The position numbers were made by a program, and so were the translations under genes. Under the pieces are notes generated by a model. It was not told where the DNA came from. It did not search any database and saw only the letters and a list, made by a program, of their open reading frames with translations. Source: Myxococcus eversor (GTDB lineage: Bacteria > Myxococcota > Myxococcia > Myxococcales > Myxococcaceae). Taken from it: DNA of 64,000 nucleotides. This document shows positions 24,302-33,200 of this stretch, one piece after another; the first letter of the stretch is position 1, and each line of letters starts with the position of its first letter. The stretch is from positions 186,001-250,000 of the forward strand of contig NZ_JAAIXY010000005.1 of the NCBI RefSeq assembly GCF_010894455.1, written 5' to 3'.

Positions 24302-27229
24302 ATGAGTCAGATTGATGCGGTGCGAAGCAAGGTCGACCCACGCTATTTCAATCAGTTGAGCGGGCCGAGCTATGTGAGGGTCCTGGATACGCCTCGCATC
24401 TGGGGGCTCGACTTTGGCCCGGGCATCATGGAGCAGGCCCGGAAGCGCACCAGGGATTTCGAGAGAGCCATTGTCGAAATCATCCAGAAGTCCAAGTTCC
24501 GCTGTGACGTGGCCTCGCTCAACAGCCCGGACCCCGAATGGGCCAAGGTGATTCTGGGGGCGATGGATGCCGCGCTGACCGAGGACATGGGGCGCACGAA
24601 GCGCACCCAGTTCCGGTTCCTGTTCGGGCAGACCCCCATGCTCATCATGAACGGCACTGCGCCCCCGCTCATCGACTTCCAGGGCGCGCTCATCCGGCTG
24701 GTGAGGGCAAGAACGCGACACTGGAAGAAGAAGCCGGAGATCTGGATGGGGAAGTTCTACCGCCTCCGGGAGGGGCTGCTCTCCGGGCTCTACGCCAGCT
24801 TCGCCTCCAGCCTTCCGAGCTGGTTGGTGGCGGAGGGGGATGATGACTTCACCAAGATGACCTGGAATCACTCGAAGATCATCGCGGTGGATGGCGCCGA
24901 GTCCCTGGTGGGAGGGCACAACCTCAACATGGACCTGTTCACCAGCTATCCGCCCGTCCATGACGTGTCGGTCGTCATGCATGGCGAGGCGGCCCTGGGG
25001 GCGCAGCTGTTCCTGAACAAGATGTGGGAGTGCGGGACCGACGTCTTCACGAAGGAGTATCTGGATGTCGATGCCGGCGTCTGGAAGAACGGTGATGACG
25101 TCGTCGGCACGCCGTGGGAGCTCAAGGACCCGTTGATCGAGCGGGATGCCAGCGACTATCGGGACGAGCTTCATGAGGTCCTCGCGCGGCTGCATGGCGG
25201 AGGCGGGGGCGAAGAGGTCGAGTCCCCGAAGCTTCGCTCCAGCAAGGGGCTCCTGTCGGCGTCGATCGAGGACCTGGACGAGGACGACGACATCCGGAGG
25301 TTCGACCTCCAGGGCCTGGACGAGCTGGAGCTGCCTGTCTTCAAGGAGAAGAAGTACGCCTCCTACGCCGGCCTGGGGGAGTACAAGAAGGCGACCCGCG
25401 TCTTGTCGGTCGGGAAGTACTGGAAGGGCTCGAGTCTGGAGCTGGACTACGAGAAGGCGTCCGAGCTGATGAAGGAGGAGTTGATCAAGGGCGCGAAGCG
25501 CGTCCTGCGCTTGTCGCAGATGGACCTGGTGAGCGCGTGGAAGAAGAAGTGGTCCTCACACGTCGTCTGCCATTGGATCATGGAGGCGCTGCTCGCGAAC
25601 GAGGCACTCGTCGTCCAGGTCGTGGTCTCGCCCCTGGACGCCGGTGCCGGTGCAGAGGGCGACCAGTATTCGTTCGGCTCGGGGGCGTGTCGCACGTTCG
25701 AGCTGTTCAAGTATTACATGACGCACGCCGTTGACACCGACACCCTGTTGCCAGACGCGGACGTGCGGGAGCGGGCCTTGGAGCGGCTGCACATCGCCCC
25801 GCTCTATTTCACGGAGGTCCCCGACGAGAGCACCACCGAGGGGGAGACCTATTTCTGGCCCGAGCTCTCGCCCGCGGGCTTCACGGCGACCTTGAAGCAG
25901 CCCTCGCTGACCACGGCGCCGCCGGACAAGGGAATCATCGGGAGCGCGTTCGGCTCGGTCCAGAAGGCGAGTGCCCTCCGGTTTCCCAAGGTCCCCTCCG
26001 CGCCGGGCAATCACGCGAAGATCATGATTGTCGACGATGAGTCGTATGTCGTCGGCTCCGACAATCTCTATCCGGGCTTCCTCTCCGAGTTCAACTACCT
26101 GGTGGAGGGGGAGTCCGCGGTGAAGGACCTGCTGGAGTCGTATTGGGAGCCGCTGTGGGATTACTCGGGGAGGCATTGTGTGAATCCCGGGTGCGCAGGC
26201 GGTTGCAAGACCCGGCAGGTGAAGCCGAAGCCGCGGCTGGTTCCTTCCATGGGATTTGGGATGGGGGTCTACCCCTCGCTGTTCGGTCGCGGGATGGGGA
26301 GTTCCATGCTCCTGGGCGGCCTGGCGTCGACCGCGTTCTTCGGCAAGTCGGGGCTCCCCATGTCGTCCGGCAAGGGCGGCTCGAAGCCGCTCTTCGGTGG
26401 TTTCGGCGGGGGGCTTGACGCGAGCCTGCTTCCTCCGCTGATGAGCGGAGCCAACCTGGGAAAGGTCAAGCGGCTCGGCAAGCCGTCGGCGCCAGAGAAC
26501 CTCGACGCGCTCCACGAGCAGGACGAGGCGATTGCGATGGTGGGCATGGTGGAGCGGGAGCTCGCCAAGGAGGTGTCGCCGTTGCCAATCTCCCGGCCCT
26601 CGTCTCCGAAGGCCAAGAAGAAGGATCCGGAGCGCGAGTCCAATGGCGACAAGATCGAGGGGACTCACTATTACACCGATCGTCAAATCTACCGGCTCAT
26701 GCAGCACTACATCGGGCATATGCCCAATGTCTTCGTGCGCCATGGCATCAATGGCCATCAGCTCAGTCGTCTTGGGCCGAACGCGTTCGACGATGTCCTG
26801 GCTGACATGTCCGAGGACAGCGAGCCGCGGGTCATCGTCATGCCCTACAACGTCCAGAACAACCATTGGGGGTTGTTCTACATCAAGGTGAGTCGAGCGG
26901 CGCTGGGGGGAAGGCGAGAGGTCCGTGTGCTCTACATCGACCCGCTCAACCCGCTGATGGTGCCGCCACTTGGCCCTCTGCTGCGGCCGTTTCCGGAGCT
27001 CCTCGTGGAGCGGTGCACCATCACCTATCAAAATGACAACTACGGGGGCAGGGAGGAAGGACAGCACAGCTGTGGCCCGTGGATCGTCCACCTGTCGCGA
27101 TGCCTGGTGCATTCCGAGGGCGCCTTGCCGCAATCCGCGTTGGATCCCCGCCAGGCCGCGAAGAAGCTCCGCACGGACCATCAGCAAGTGCTGAATGATC
27201 TCAACCAGCAGGGCCGCGACTTCCTCTGA
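24302..27229 (+). CDS. Phospholipase D (two HKD motifs) fused to a Ulp1-like cysteine protease
   Basis: 975 residues, no signal peptide. Two PLD motifs: 'WNHSKIIAVDG...GGHN' (His190) and 'GNHAKIMIVDDESYVVGSDN' (His571), so residues about 60-660 form a two-HKD phosphodiesterase. A Gly/Ser/Lys-rich linker follows (about 660-780). The C-terminal 180 residues have the order of clan CE peptidases (Ulp1/SENP, ElaD): 'NNHWGLFYI' (His855), 'VLYIDPLN' (Asp880), 'TYQNDNYGG' (Gln910) and 'HSCGPWIVHLSRCL' (Cys924). That family removes ubiquitin- or SUMO-like tags or acts as an acetyltransferase. I know of no such fusion. A bacterial protein aimed at phospholipid and at ubiquitin-like conjugates would suit a eukaryotic prey, but this is inference. 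Confidence 0.85.
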   Translation: MSQIDAVRSKVDPRYFNQLSGPSYVRVLDTPRIWGLDFGPGIMEQARKRTRDFERAIVEIIQKSKFRCDVASLNSPDPEWAKVILGAMDAALTEDMGRTKRTQFRFLFGQTPMLIMNGTAPPLIDFQGALIRLVRARTRHWKKKPEIWMGKFYRLREGLLSGLYASFASSLPSWLVAEGDDDFTKMTWNHSKIIAVDGAESLVGGHNLNMDLFTSYPPVHDVSVVMHGEAALGAQLFLNKMWECGTDVFTKEYLDVDAGVWKNGDDVVGTPWELKDPLIERDASDYRDELHEVLARLHGGGGGEEVESPKLRSSKGLLSASIEDLDEDDDIRRFDLQGLDELELPVFKEKKYASYAGLGEYKKATRVLSVGKYWKGSSLELDYEKASELMKEELIKGAKRVLRLSQMDLVSAWKKKWSSHVVCHWIMEALLANEALVVQVVVSPLDAGAGAEGDQYSFGSGACRTFELFKYYMTHAVDTDTLLPDADVRERALERLHIAPLYFTEVPDESTTEGETYFWPELSPAGFTATLKQPSLTTAPPDKGIIGSAFGSVQKASALRFPKVPSAPGNHAKIMIVDDESYVVGSDNLYPGFLSEFNYLVEGESAVKDLLESYWEPLWDYSGRHCVNPGCAGGCKTRQVKPKPRLVPSMGFGMGVYPSLFGRGMGSSMLLGGLASTAFFGKSGLPMSSGKGGSKPLFGGFGGGLDASLLPPLMSGANLGKVKRLGKPSAPENLDALHEQDEAIAMVGMVERELAKEVSPLPISRPSSPKAKKKDPERESNGDKIEGTHYYTDRQIYRLMQHYIGHMPNVFVRHGINGHQLSRLGPNAFDDVLADMSEDSEPRVIVMPYNVQNNHWGLFYIKVSRAALGGRREVRVLYIDPLNPLMVPPLGPLLRPFPELLVERCTITYQNDNYGGREEGQHSCGPWIVHLSRCLVHSEGALPQSALDPRQAAKKLRTDHQQVLNDLNQQGRDFL

Positions 27230-27234
27230 GTCGG

Positions 27235-27269
27235 GCCCCGCACCCCCGGGTGGAGAGGCCGGTGCGGGC
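27235..27269 (+). terminator. Possible hairpin terminator
   Basis: Arms GCCCCGCACC and GGTGCGGGC (one bulged base) begin six bases after the stop of the phospholipase D/protease gene. No T tract. If it acts, the following methyltransferase gene, 205 bases away, has its own promoter. Confidence 0.45.
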
Positions 27270-27434
27270 TTCTCCACTCGGGATTTCCCTGACATCGCGT
27301 AGCCCGCAATGGGATGATGTCTATTGGACATGGGTCGGATAAGGCATACATGGTGTGGGAAGGGTTCCGGGATGGGATTGGTTCTAGGATAGGCCAGTCG
27401 CCCCCAACACCCATCTGCCCATGTGAGCCCCCAA

Positions 27435-29945
27435 ATGACAAGCACTGCCAGGCACGAATGCAAAACGGTGTCGGACCGCAAATGGAGTCTGACCTCGTTC
27501 ATGGAGTTCTATGAGCGCGTGCTGGGACCGAAGCTGTTCAAACCCTACGGCGAGCTCCTCGTTCGTGAAATCCGGAAGGACCTCCGGCCGGAGGCCCCTG
27601 TCACGAACATCCTGGAGGTCGCCTGTGGGACGGGCCGGATCACCACGTACCTCTATGAGGACCTGGCCAACCCGTTGAAGGCACAACTGGTCGCCACGGA
27701 CCTCTCCAAGATCGCGATCGACCTGTGTCGGACGGTGGTGGGTGACGAAATCAACCGGAACGTCACCTTCCTGGCCGACGTCGACATGGCGGACATGCCT
27801 TTTGGCAATGACAGCTTCGACATCATCGTGTGCGGGTTTGGCCTGATGTTCCCGCCCGACAAGACGCGGGTCGCGCGCGAGTTCAAGCGGGTGCTTCGGC
27901 CGGGTGGGAAGATCTATGGAACGGTCTTCCACTACAACGAGCTGTTCGGCCTGGCGCGGGAGCAGTCCCAGAAGCACTTTGGAACGCCGTCGGCCATCCT
28001 GGACAGGGCGCTCAGTCTGAGCGACCACACGGCGATCACCAGCGCGTTCTCCCTGGAGGGGCTCTGTCGAGGCGTCAGCGAGGTCGCGACCTCGTGTCCC
28101 TTGTCCTTCTTCCTGGACGAGCACGACGCGAGAGAGTTCCTCTTCAACACCTGCATCCTGCTGGAGGAGTTCAACCAGTGCGATACCCTCACCCGGGAAG
28201 CGTATCTGGATACGATTCTCGGGGAGCTTCGTTCGCGGGTCCCCACCCAGCACTACGCGGTCAAGGCGTGGCTCCTGCGGGGGCTGGTCGATGAGGCCTG
28301 CAAGGAGACTGTCGCCCCGGGTGCGCTGCCGGACTTCGGTGAACTAAGCGCGTTTCGTGGGATGGCGCCGGAGCTCGTCGAGAGTCAGAGCGAGCGGTTG
28401 ATGCCTCGTTCCGAGGCGAATGCCCTGCGGAACTATCAAGCGATGAAGTCAGCCTTCCTGGCCGAACACCCGGAATATCCGGACGGCGAAGTCGAAGCGC
28501 TGAGGCGGGACGAGTTCTCTCGCCTGGATGCACAGGGAGAGGCCTATCTGGACCACGTGGGAGGCGCGCAAGCTCCAGAGAGCCTCATCGAGCATGACCA
28601 CCAGACCCTCAAGCGAACGATTCTGGGCAATCCGCACACCGGCTCGAAGGCCACCGAAGCCGCCTACGAGAAGGCCCGCTCTGAAATCTACCGGTTCTTC
28701 CGCTGCTCGCCGGACGACTACGAGATTGTCTTCACGCCCAACGCCAGCGGTGCCATCCGGATGGTCGCCGAGTCCTTCCCCTTCGAGAGCGGGTCGGACG
28801 TCCTGCTCGTCAAGGACAACCATACCTCCGTGCATGGCATCCGGGAGTTCGCGAAGTCCAAGGGCGCCACCGTCAAGTACGTCCCCCTGACCCAGGACCT
28901 GCGGATCATCGAGAGTTCGCTGCAGCGCTCTCTCGAAAAGCTGGATGACCGCCATGCCCATCTGTTCGCGTTTCCCGCTCAGTCCAACGCGACGGGTGTG
29001 AAGCATGACCTGAAGTGGATCCAGCTCGCTCAAGAGCGAGGAGCGATGGTCCTGTGTGATGCGGCGGCATTCGTCCCTTTGTCGCCGCTCGATATCGGCG
29101 CGCATCAGCCGGACTTCGTCCCTGTGTCCCTGTACAAGATCTTCGGATATCCGACCGGAGTCGGCTGTCTCATCGCGAAAAAGTCGTCTCTCCTCAGGCT
29201 GACCCCGCCGTCCTTCGCGGGCGGGTCGGTGTGTTACTACTCCGGGCCGTGGTCTCCCACGGACAGGTTGCTGCACCATGAGCATGGGCGGCAGTTCGAG
29301 GTCGGCACGCCCAACTACGCATCCTTCCACGCCATCGCCTATGGCTTCGAGTTCATCTCCAAGGTCGGGCTCGACAACATCCGCATGCGAGCGAACGCGC
29401 TGGCTCGTTGGCTCGAAACGCAGTTGCTGCGATTGCAGCACGATATCAAGGCCAAGGGGCCCCTCTGTCGGGTCTATGGCCCCTCGCAGGAAGAGAAGGG
29501 CGCGACGGTCATGTTGAACCTGTTCGACTGTTACAACGCGGTCTTCTCGCATGCCCTGGTCAAGAGAGCCGCCGAGTCCTTTGGCATCACCGTGCGCAAT
29601 GGCTGTTTCTGCAATCTTGGCGCGGTACAACACGCGACCTACACCACCGCCGGCGCGGAGCACTGCGAGCTCGACAAGACGGAGAAGGTCCTCGACTGCA
29701 AGACCTTCGATGACGAGATTCTCAGCAAGGGCCTCTGCGGAGCGGTTCGGGTGTCGTTCGGCCTCGGTTCGAACTTCCGCGACGCGTATCGCTTCTATCT
29801 GCTCGCGAAGTCCCTGCTGAACACCGAGGCCTCACGACTGCAGGACCATCTGACCGCCGCTGACGGCGACGGAGCGCAAAGCCTCGCCTTGGAACCGGTG
29901 GGGCAGGGCCTCGCGGACGCAGTCGCTGCGAGAATCAGCGATTGA
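27435..29945 (+). CDS. SAM methyltransferase fused to class-V PLP enzyme
   Basis: 836 residues. N-terminal domain (about 20-290): class I methyltransferase with 'ILEVACGTGRITTYL' (from residue 60), 'LVATDLSKIAID', 'DSFDIIVCGFGLM' and 'EFKRVLRPGGKIYGT'. C-terminal domain (about 335-820): aminotransferase class V fold like cysteine desulfurases and molybdenum-cofactor sulfurase: 'YLDHVGGAQAPESLI', 'FTPNASGAIRMVAESF', the PLP lysine in 'VSLYKIFGYPTGVG' (Lys568), 'NGCFCNLGA', and 'GAVRVSFGLGSNFRD'. The two activities in one chain suggest a tailoring enzyme of a small molecule. The start at 27435 is uncertain; an in-frame ATG at 27501 is also possible, and neither has a good ribosome site. Confidence 0.85.
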   Translation: MTSTARHECKTVSDRKWSLTSFMEFYERVLGPKLFKPYGELLVREIRKDLRPEAPVTNILEVACGTGRITTYLYEDLANPLKAQLVATDLSKIAIDLCRTVVGDEINRNVTFLADVDMADMPFGNDSFDIIVCGFGLMFPPDKTRVAREFKRVLRPGGKIYGTVFHYNELFGLAREQSQKHFGTPSAILDRALSLSDHTAITSAFSLEGLCRGVSEVATSCPLSFFLDEHDAREFLFNTCILLEEFNQCDTLTREAYLDTILGELRSRVPTQHYAVKAWLLRGLVDEACKETVAPGALPDFGELSAFRGMAPELVESQSERLMPRSEANALRNYQAMKSAFLAEHPEYPDGEVEALRRDEFSRLDAQGEAYLDHVGGAQAPESLIEHDHQTLKRTILGNPHTGSKATEAAYEKARSEIYRFFRCSPDDYEIVFTPNASGAIRMVAESFPFESGSDVLLVKDNHTSVHGIREFAKSKGATVKYVPLTQDLRIIESSLQRSLEKLDDRHAHLFAFPAQSNATGVKHDLKWIQLAQERGAMVLCDAAAFVPLSPLDIGAHQPDFVPVSLYKIFGYPTGVGCLIAKKSSLLRLTPPSFAGGSVCYYSGPWSPTDRLLHHEHGRQFEVGTPNYASFHAIAYGFEFISKVGLDNIRMRANALARWLETQLLRLQHDIKAKGPLCRVYGPSQEEKGATVMLNLFDCYNAVFSHALVKRAAESFGITVRNGCFCNLGAVQHATYTTAGAEHCELDKTEKVLDCKTFDDEILSKGLCGAVRVSFGLGSNFRDAYRFYLLAKSLLNTEASRLQDHLTAADGDGAQSLALEPVGQGLADAVAARISD

Positions 29946-30009
29946 GGGGTCAACTCGACTGGAGCATGGTGGGGGATGCTGTTTGCCACGATTGAGGGGA
30001 GAGCCAGAT

Positions 30010-30209
30010 GTGCGCCCGAAGCTCGCTCTCTCCGCCGTGGCACTTGCCTGCGCCGCCTTCATCGCGACCGCGGCACTGGAGTCCGGGCCACCGACGCGAG
30101 CGTGGCGTCCAACCAGTGGCCCACACGCATCCGTAGTAAGGGTGAGGGCTGAAGCAGCGCGACAGACGCGGAGGTGCCCTGGATGCGAGGCACCTCCGCG
30201 TCATCGCTG
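30010..30209 (+). other. Possible start of a decayed exported protein
   Basis: A GTG with GAGGGGAG ahead of it opens a frame beginning 'RPKLALSAVALACAAFIA', a plausible Sec signal. The frame then runs without recognisable domain into the 3' end of the opposite-strand lipoprotein gene. Most likely a remnant or a chance frame. Confidence 0.25.
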
Positions 30210-33200
30210 TCAGTGGAAGAATTCCACCGGGCTCGCGGAGTTCTGCGGCTGCCGCGTCGTACGGGTCACGAAGTCAGCGCTGTTGTTCTCCGTATCCTGT
30301 CCGTTGCCGCGCGTGGCGTGCGCGCCGCCCACCGCCATCAAGGCGGAGGTGGAGGAGACAATGGCCTTTCGCTCCAGGCTTCCACCGGAGGCAGGGTGCG
30401 AAGGCGCGGCGGTGCCCTCGGGCGCGTTCGCGGTGCCCCAGCCCATGCGGTCCACGTCGACGTAGACCGTCCCCGACAGACGCTGGAGGCGGATGTGGCC
30501 TCCCGCGGTCGTGGACGAGGACGCATCGATGTTGTGGGTCGCATCCGCGGCGACCGCCCCCGAGTAGGCCGTGCCACCCACCAGGAAGTAGCCGTGGGAG
30601 GGGATGCTCCTGCCAGCGGCGATGGTGTACGTCGTGCTGTAGGTGGCCCCGGTGGCGGACTTGTAGCTGAGCTGCCAGCCGGACAGGTCCACCGCCGCGC
30701 TCGTCGGGTTGTAGAGCTCCACGAACTCATCTCTCGCGTTCGCTGTCGTTCCGCCGCTGAACTCGCTGATGACGATGTGGTCCGTCTGCGGCCCGGCGAG
30801 CACCGTCACGGAGCCGTAGGTGCCCGAGGGAGGCACGGCCACTCCGTTCTGGTCGCAGTACGTCCACGGCGCACCCGCATCCTTGAACCGGTAGCGGAAG
30901 CCGTACCGGTACGTCCCGGGGGTGGAGATGCTCAGCACGGCCTTCAGCTCGTCGTTGTTGGAGCTGGCCGGGCTGTAGCTCGCGTTGAAGTCCGCCGACG
31001 TCCACGTCCAGCCCGCCGGGTCGGCCGCATCCGTGCCATGGCCCAACTGCGCCTCGATGCCCGGGTAGAAGTCATTGCTCGTCTGGCTCCGCGTCGTGAC
31101 ATCGAAGCTGTAGAACTGGCTGTAGATGTCGTACGCGTCGAAGGCGAGGATGCTCGCCGGGTAGTTGCCATCCCCGGTCGGGAACGTCTTCGGGTACTGG
31201 ATGGCGCAGTAGTTCAGCGGCTTCTCGACGTTCATCCCGCACTCGTCGTTGGCCTCGTGGGGCGTGCCCCGGTCTCCGCCCGAGAGAGCGCCGGACGAAT
31301 CACACCAGTACCAGGGCCTGGACGCGCCCGCCGTGCCCACGATGCTGGACGCGAGGCTCATCGCGCGGCCCACCGTCCGCGGGAAGGCGTTGGTGTACTG
31401 GAGGCTCGTCACCGTGGTGCCTCCCTGCATGAAGGTGATGGACCCGGTGTTGTCCAGGTGCACGTTCGTGCCGTACGCATGATTCGCGTACACGCCGCCG
31501 TTCGTCCCGAAGTTCGCGTTCTGCGCGAGCACCACTCGCGAGCCCGGGTCGACCACCAGCGCGTGTCCATGGTTCAGCGTGAAGGGCGTGGCGGCTCCCA
31601 CGCCGTCCACGAAGCTCACCGTCATGCCGTTCAGGTCCAGCAGCTTCGTGCTGGTGTTGGTCAGCTCCACGTACTCCGTGGTGCCGGCCGACGGGGAGTG
31701 CATCACCTCCGAGATGGCCAGCTCCCCCGCGCCAGGATGCGGCGCGGTGGCGCACGCTCCCGCGTGGCAGACGGCATCCGCGCCGGGGCAGGCCTCCAGC
31801 TCCACCGCTCCGATTTCGCAGGTCGGCTCGCTCGCGACGATGACGCACACCGACGAATACACCTCCAGGGACGTGCCGTCCTCCGCGCAGGCCGGAGCCG
31901 GCGGCGTGCACACGTAGTCGTCACAAGGATTGGTGGTGCTGGCGCTCGCGGTGGCCAGGGCACTGGCATTGCCCGCGCCGTCGAACGTCTTCAGGGCGAA
32001 GAAGTACGTCGTGCCCACCTCCAGGCTGGAGACGGTGAAGGACTCCGCCGTGCCCGGCGCCTGGGGCGCGCCCACACCCGTCACGACCGCGGCGGCCTCG
32101 AAGGTGGCCTCGGTGATGGCCTCCGTGGCGTACCGGACTTCGTACCGCGTCGCGGTGCCCAGGTTCCCGTCGTCGCCAGGTGCCGCCCAGTCCAGGCGGA
32201 TGCTGGAGAGTGACAGCTCGCTGGCCACGAAGCCGCTCGCGACCGCTGGCGCCACCGTGTCGGTGATGACCAGGTCCTCGGAGGTGGAGGGCGGCAGGCC
32301 GCCCGCGTTGGCCTCGAATCGATACGTGCCCTCGTCCACCAAGACGAGGCCGGTGAAGGTCGCCACGCCGTCCACCGGGGAGCGCGTGGGCGTGCCCTGG
32401 GTGAAGCTCCCTCCCACGAGCGACAGCGTCACGTCCGTCGCGGCGTCGGTCACCGTGTTGCCGTAGGCATCCCTCAGCGCCACCCGTACGTCCGTCAGGG
32501 CCTGTCGCACCAAGCCCGTCGTGGGCGCGGAGACGAACGCCAGGGCGTCGATGGCGGCGGGGGTGATGGAGTACGTGTGCGTGCCCCTCAGGGTCGCGGT
32601 CACCACGTCCTCCGCGGCGACCTCCTGCTCGCCCGCGGTGCGCGGCTCCACGCTGAACACGTGCCGGCCCGCGTCCGCCAGGGTGAACGTGTAGGCGCCG
32701 GGGAGCACCGCCTGCGCATCCGTGGACGAGAACGTCACCGTGGAGGCGTAGCCCGTCGCGACGTTGCCGTAGGTGTCGCGCGCCACCAGCTCGTAGCTCA
32801 GCGACTGGCCGGCGGCGAACGGCCCCGCGCCCGCGATGACCTCGAAGGACGCGGCGGCGATGGAGCGCACCTCGGCGTCCACCGTGGCGGAGAGGCTCGA
32901 GGTGACGGTGTCCGTCGCGGTGAGGGACTGCGTCCCCGCCGTCTTGAACACCAGCCCGGCGATGAACTTCTGGCCGTTGTCCGCCGGGGTGAAGGTCGTG
33001 TCCGGAGGCAGCACCGCCTGCGCGTCCGAAGACGTGAAGTGCACCGTCCCGGCGTAGTCCCGCGCGAGGTTGCCGAAGGCGTCCGTCAATGACACGCCTG
33101 CTTCGAGCGCCTGTCCCGCGTCGACCGGCGACGAGAACTGCCACAGCACCAGCGTCGACACTGGCCCCGCGCGCACGGTGAAGGACTGGCTCTGCTGGCT

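Noticed and set aside
25556..27502. 648-codon frame opposite the PLD/protease gene
   Set aside because: No domain, and it would end inside the catalytic regions read clearly on the other strand.
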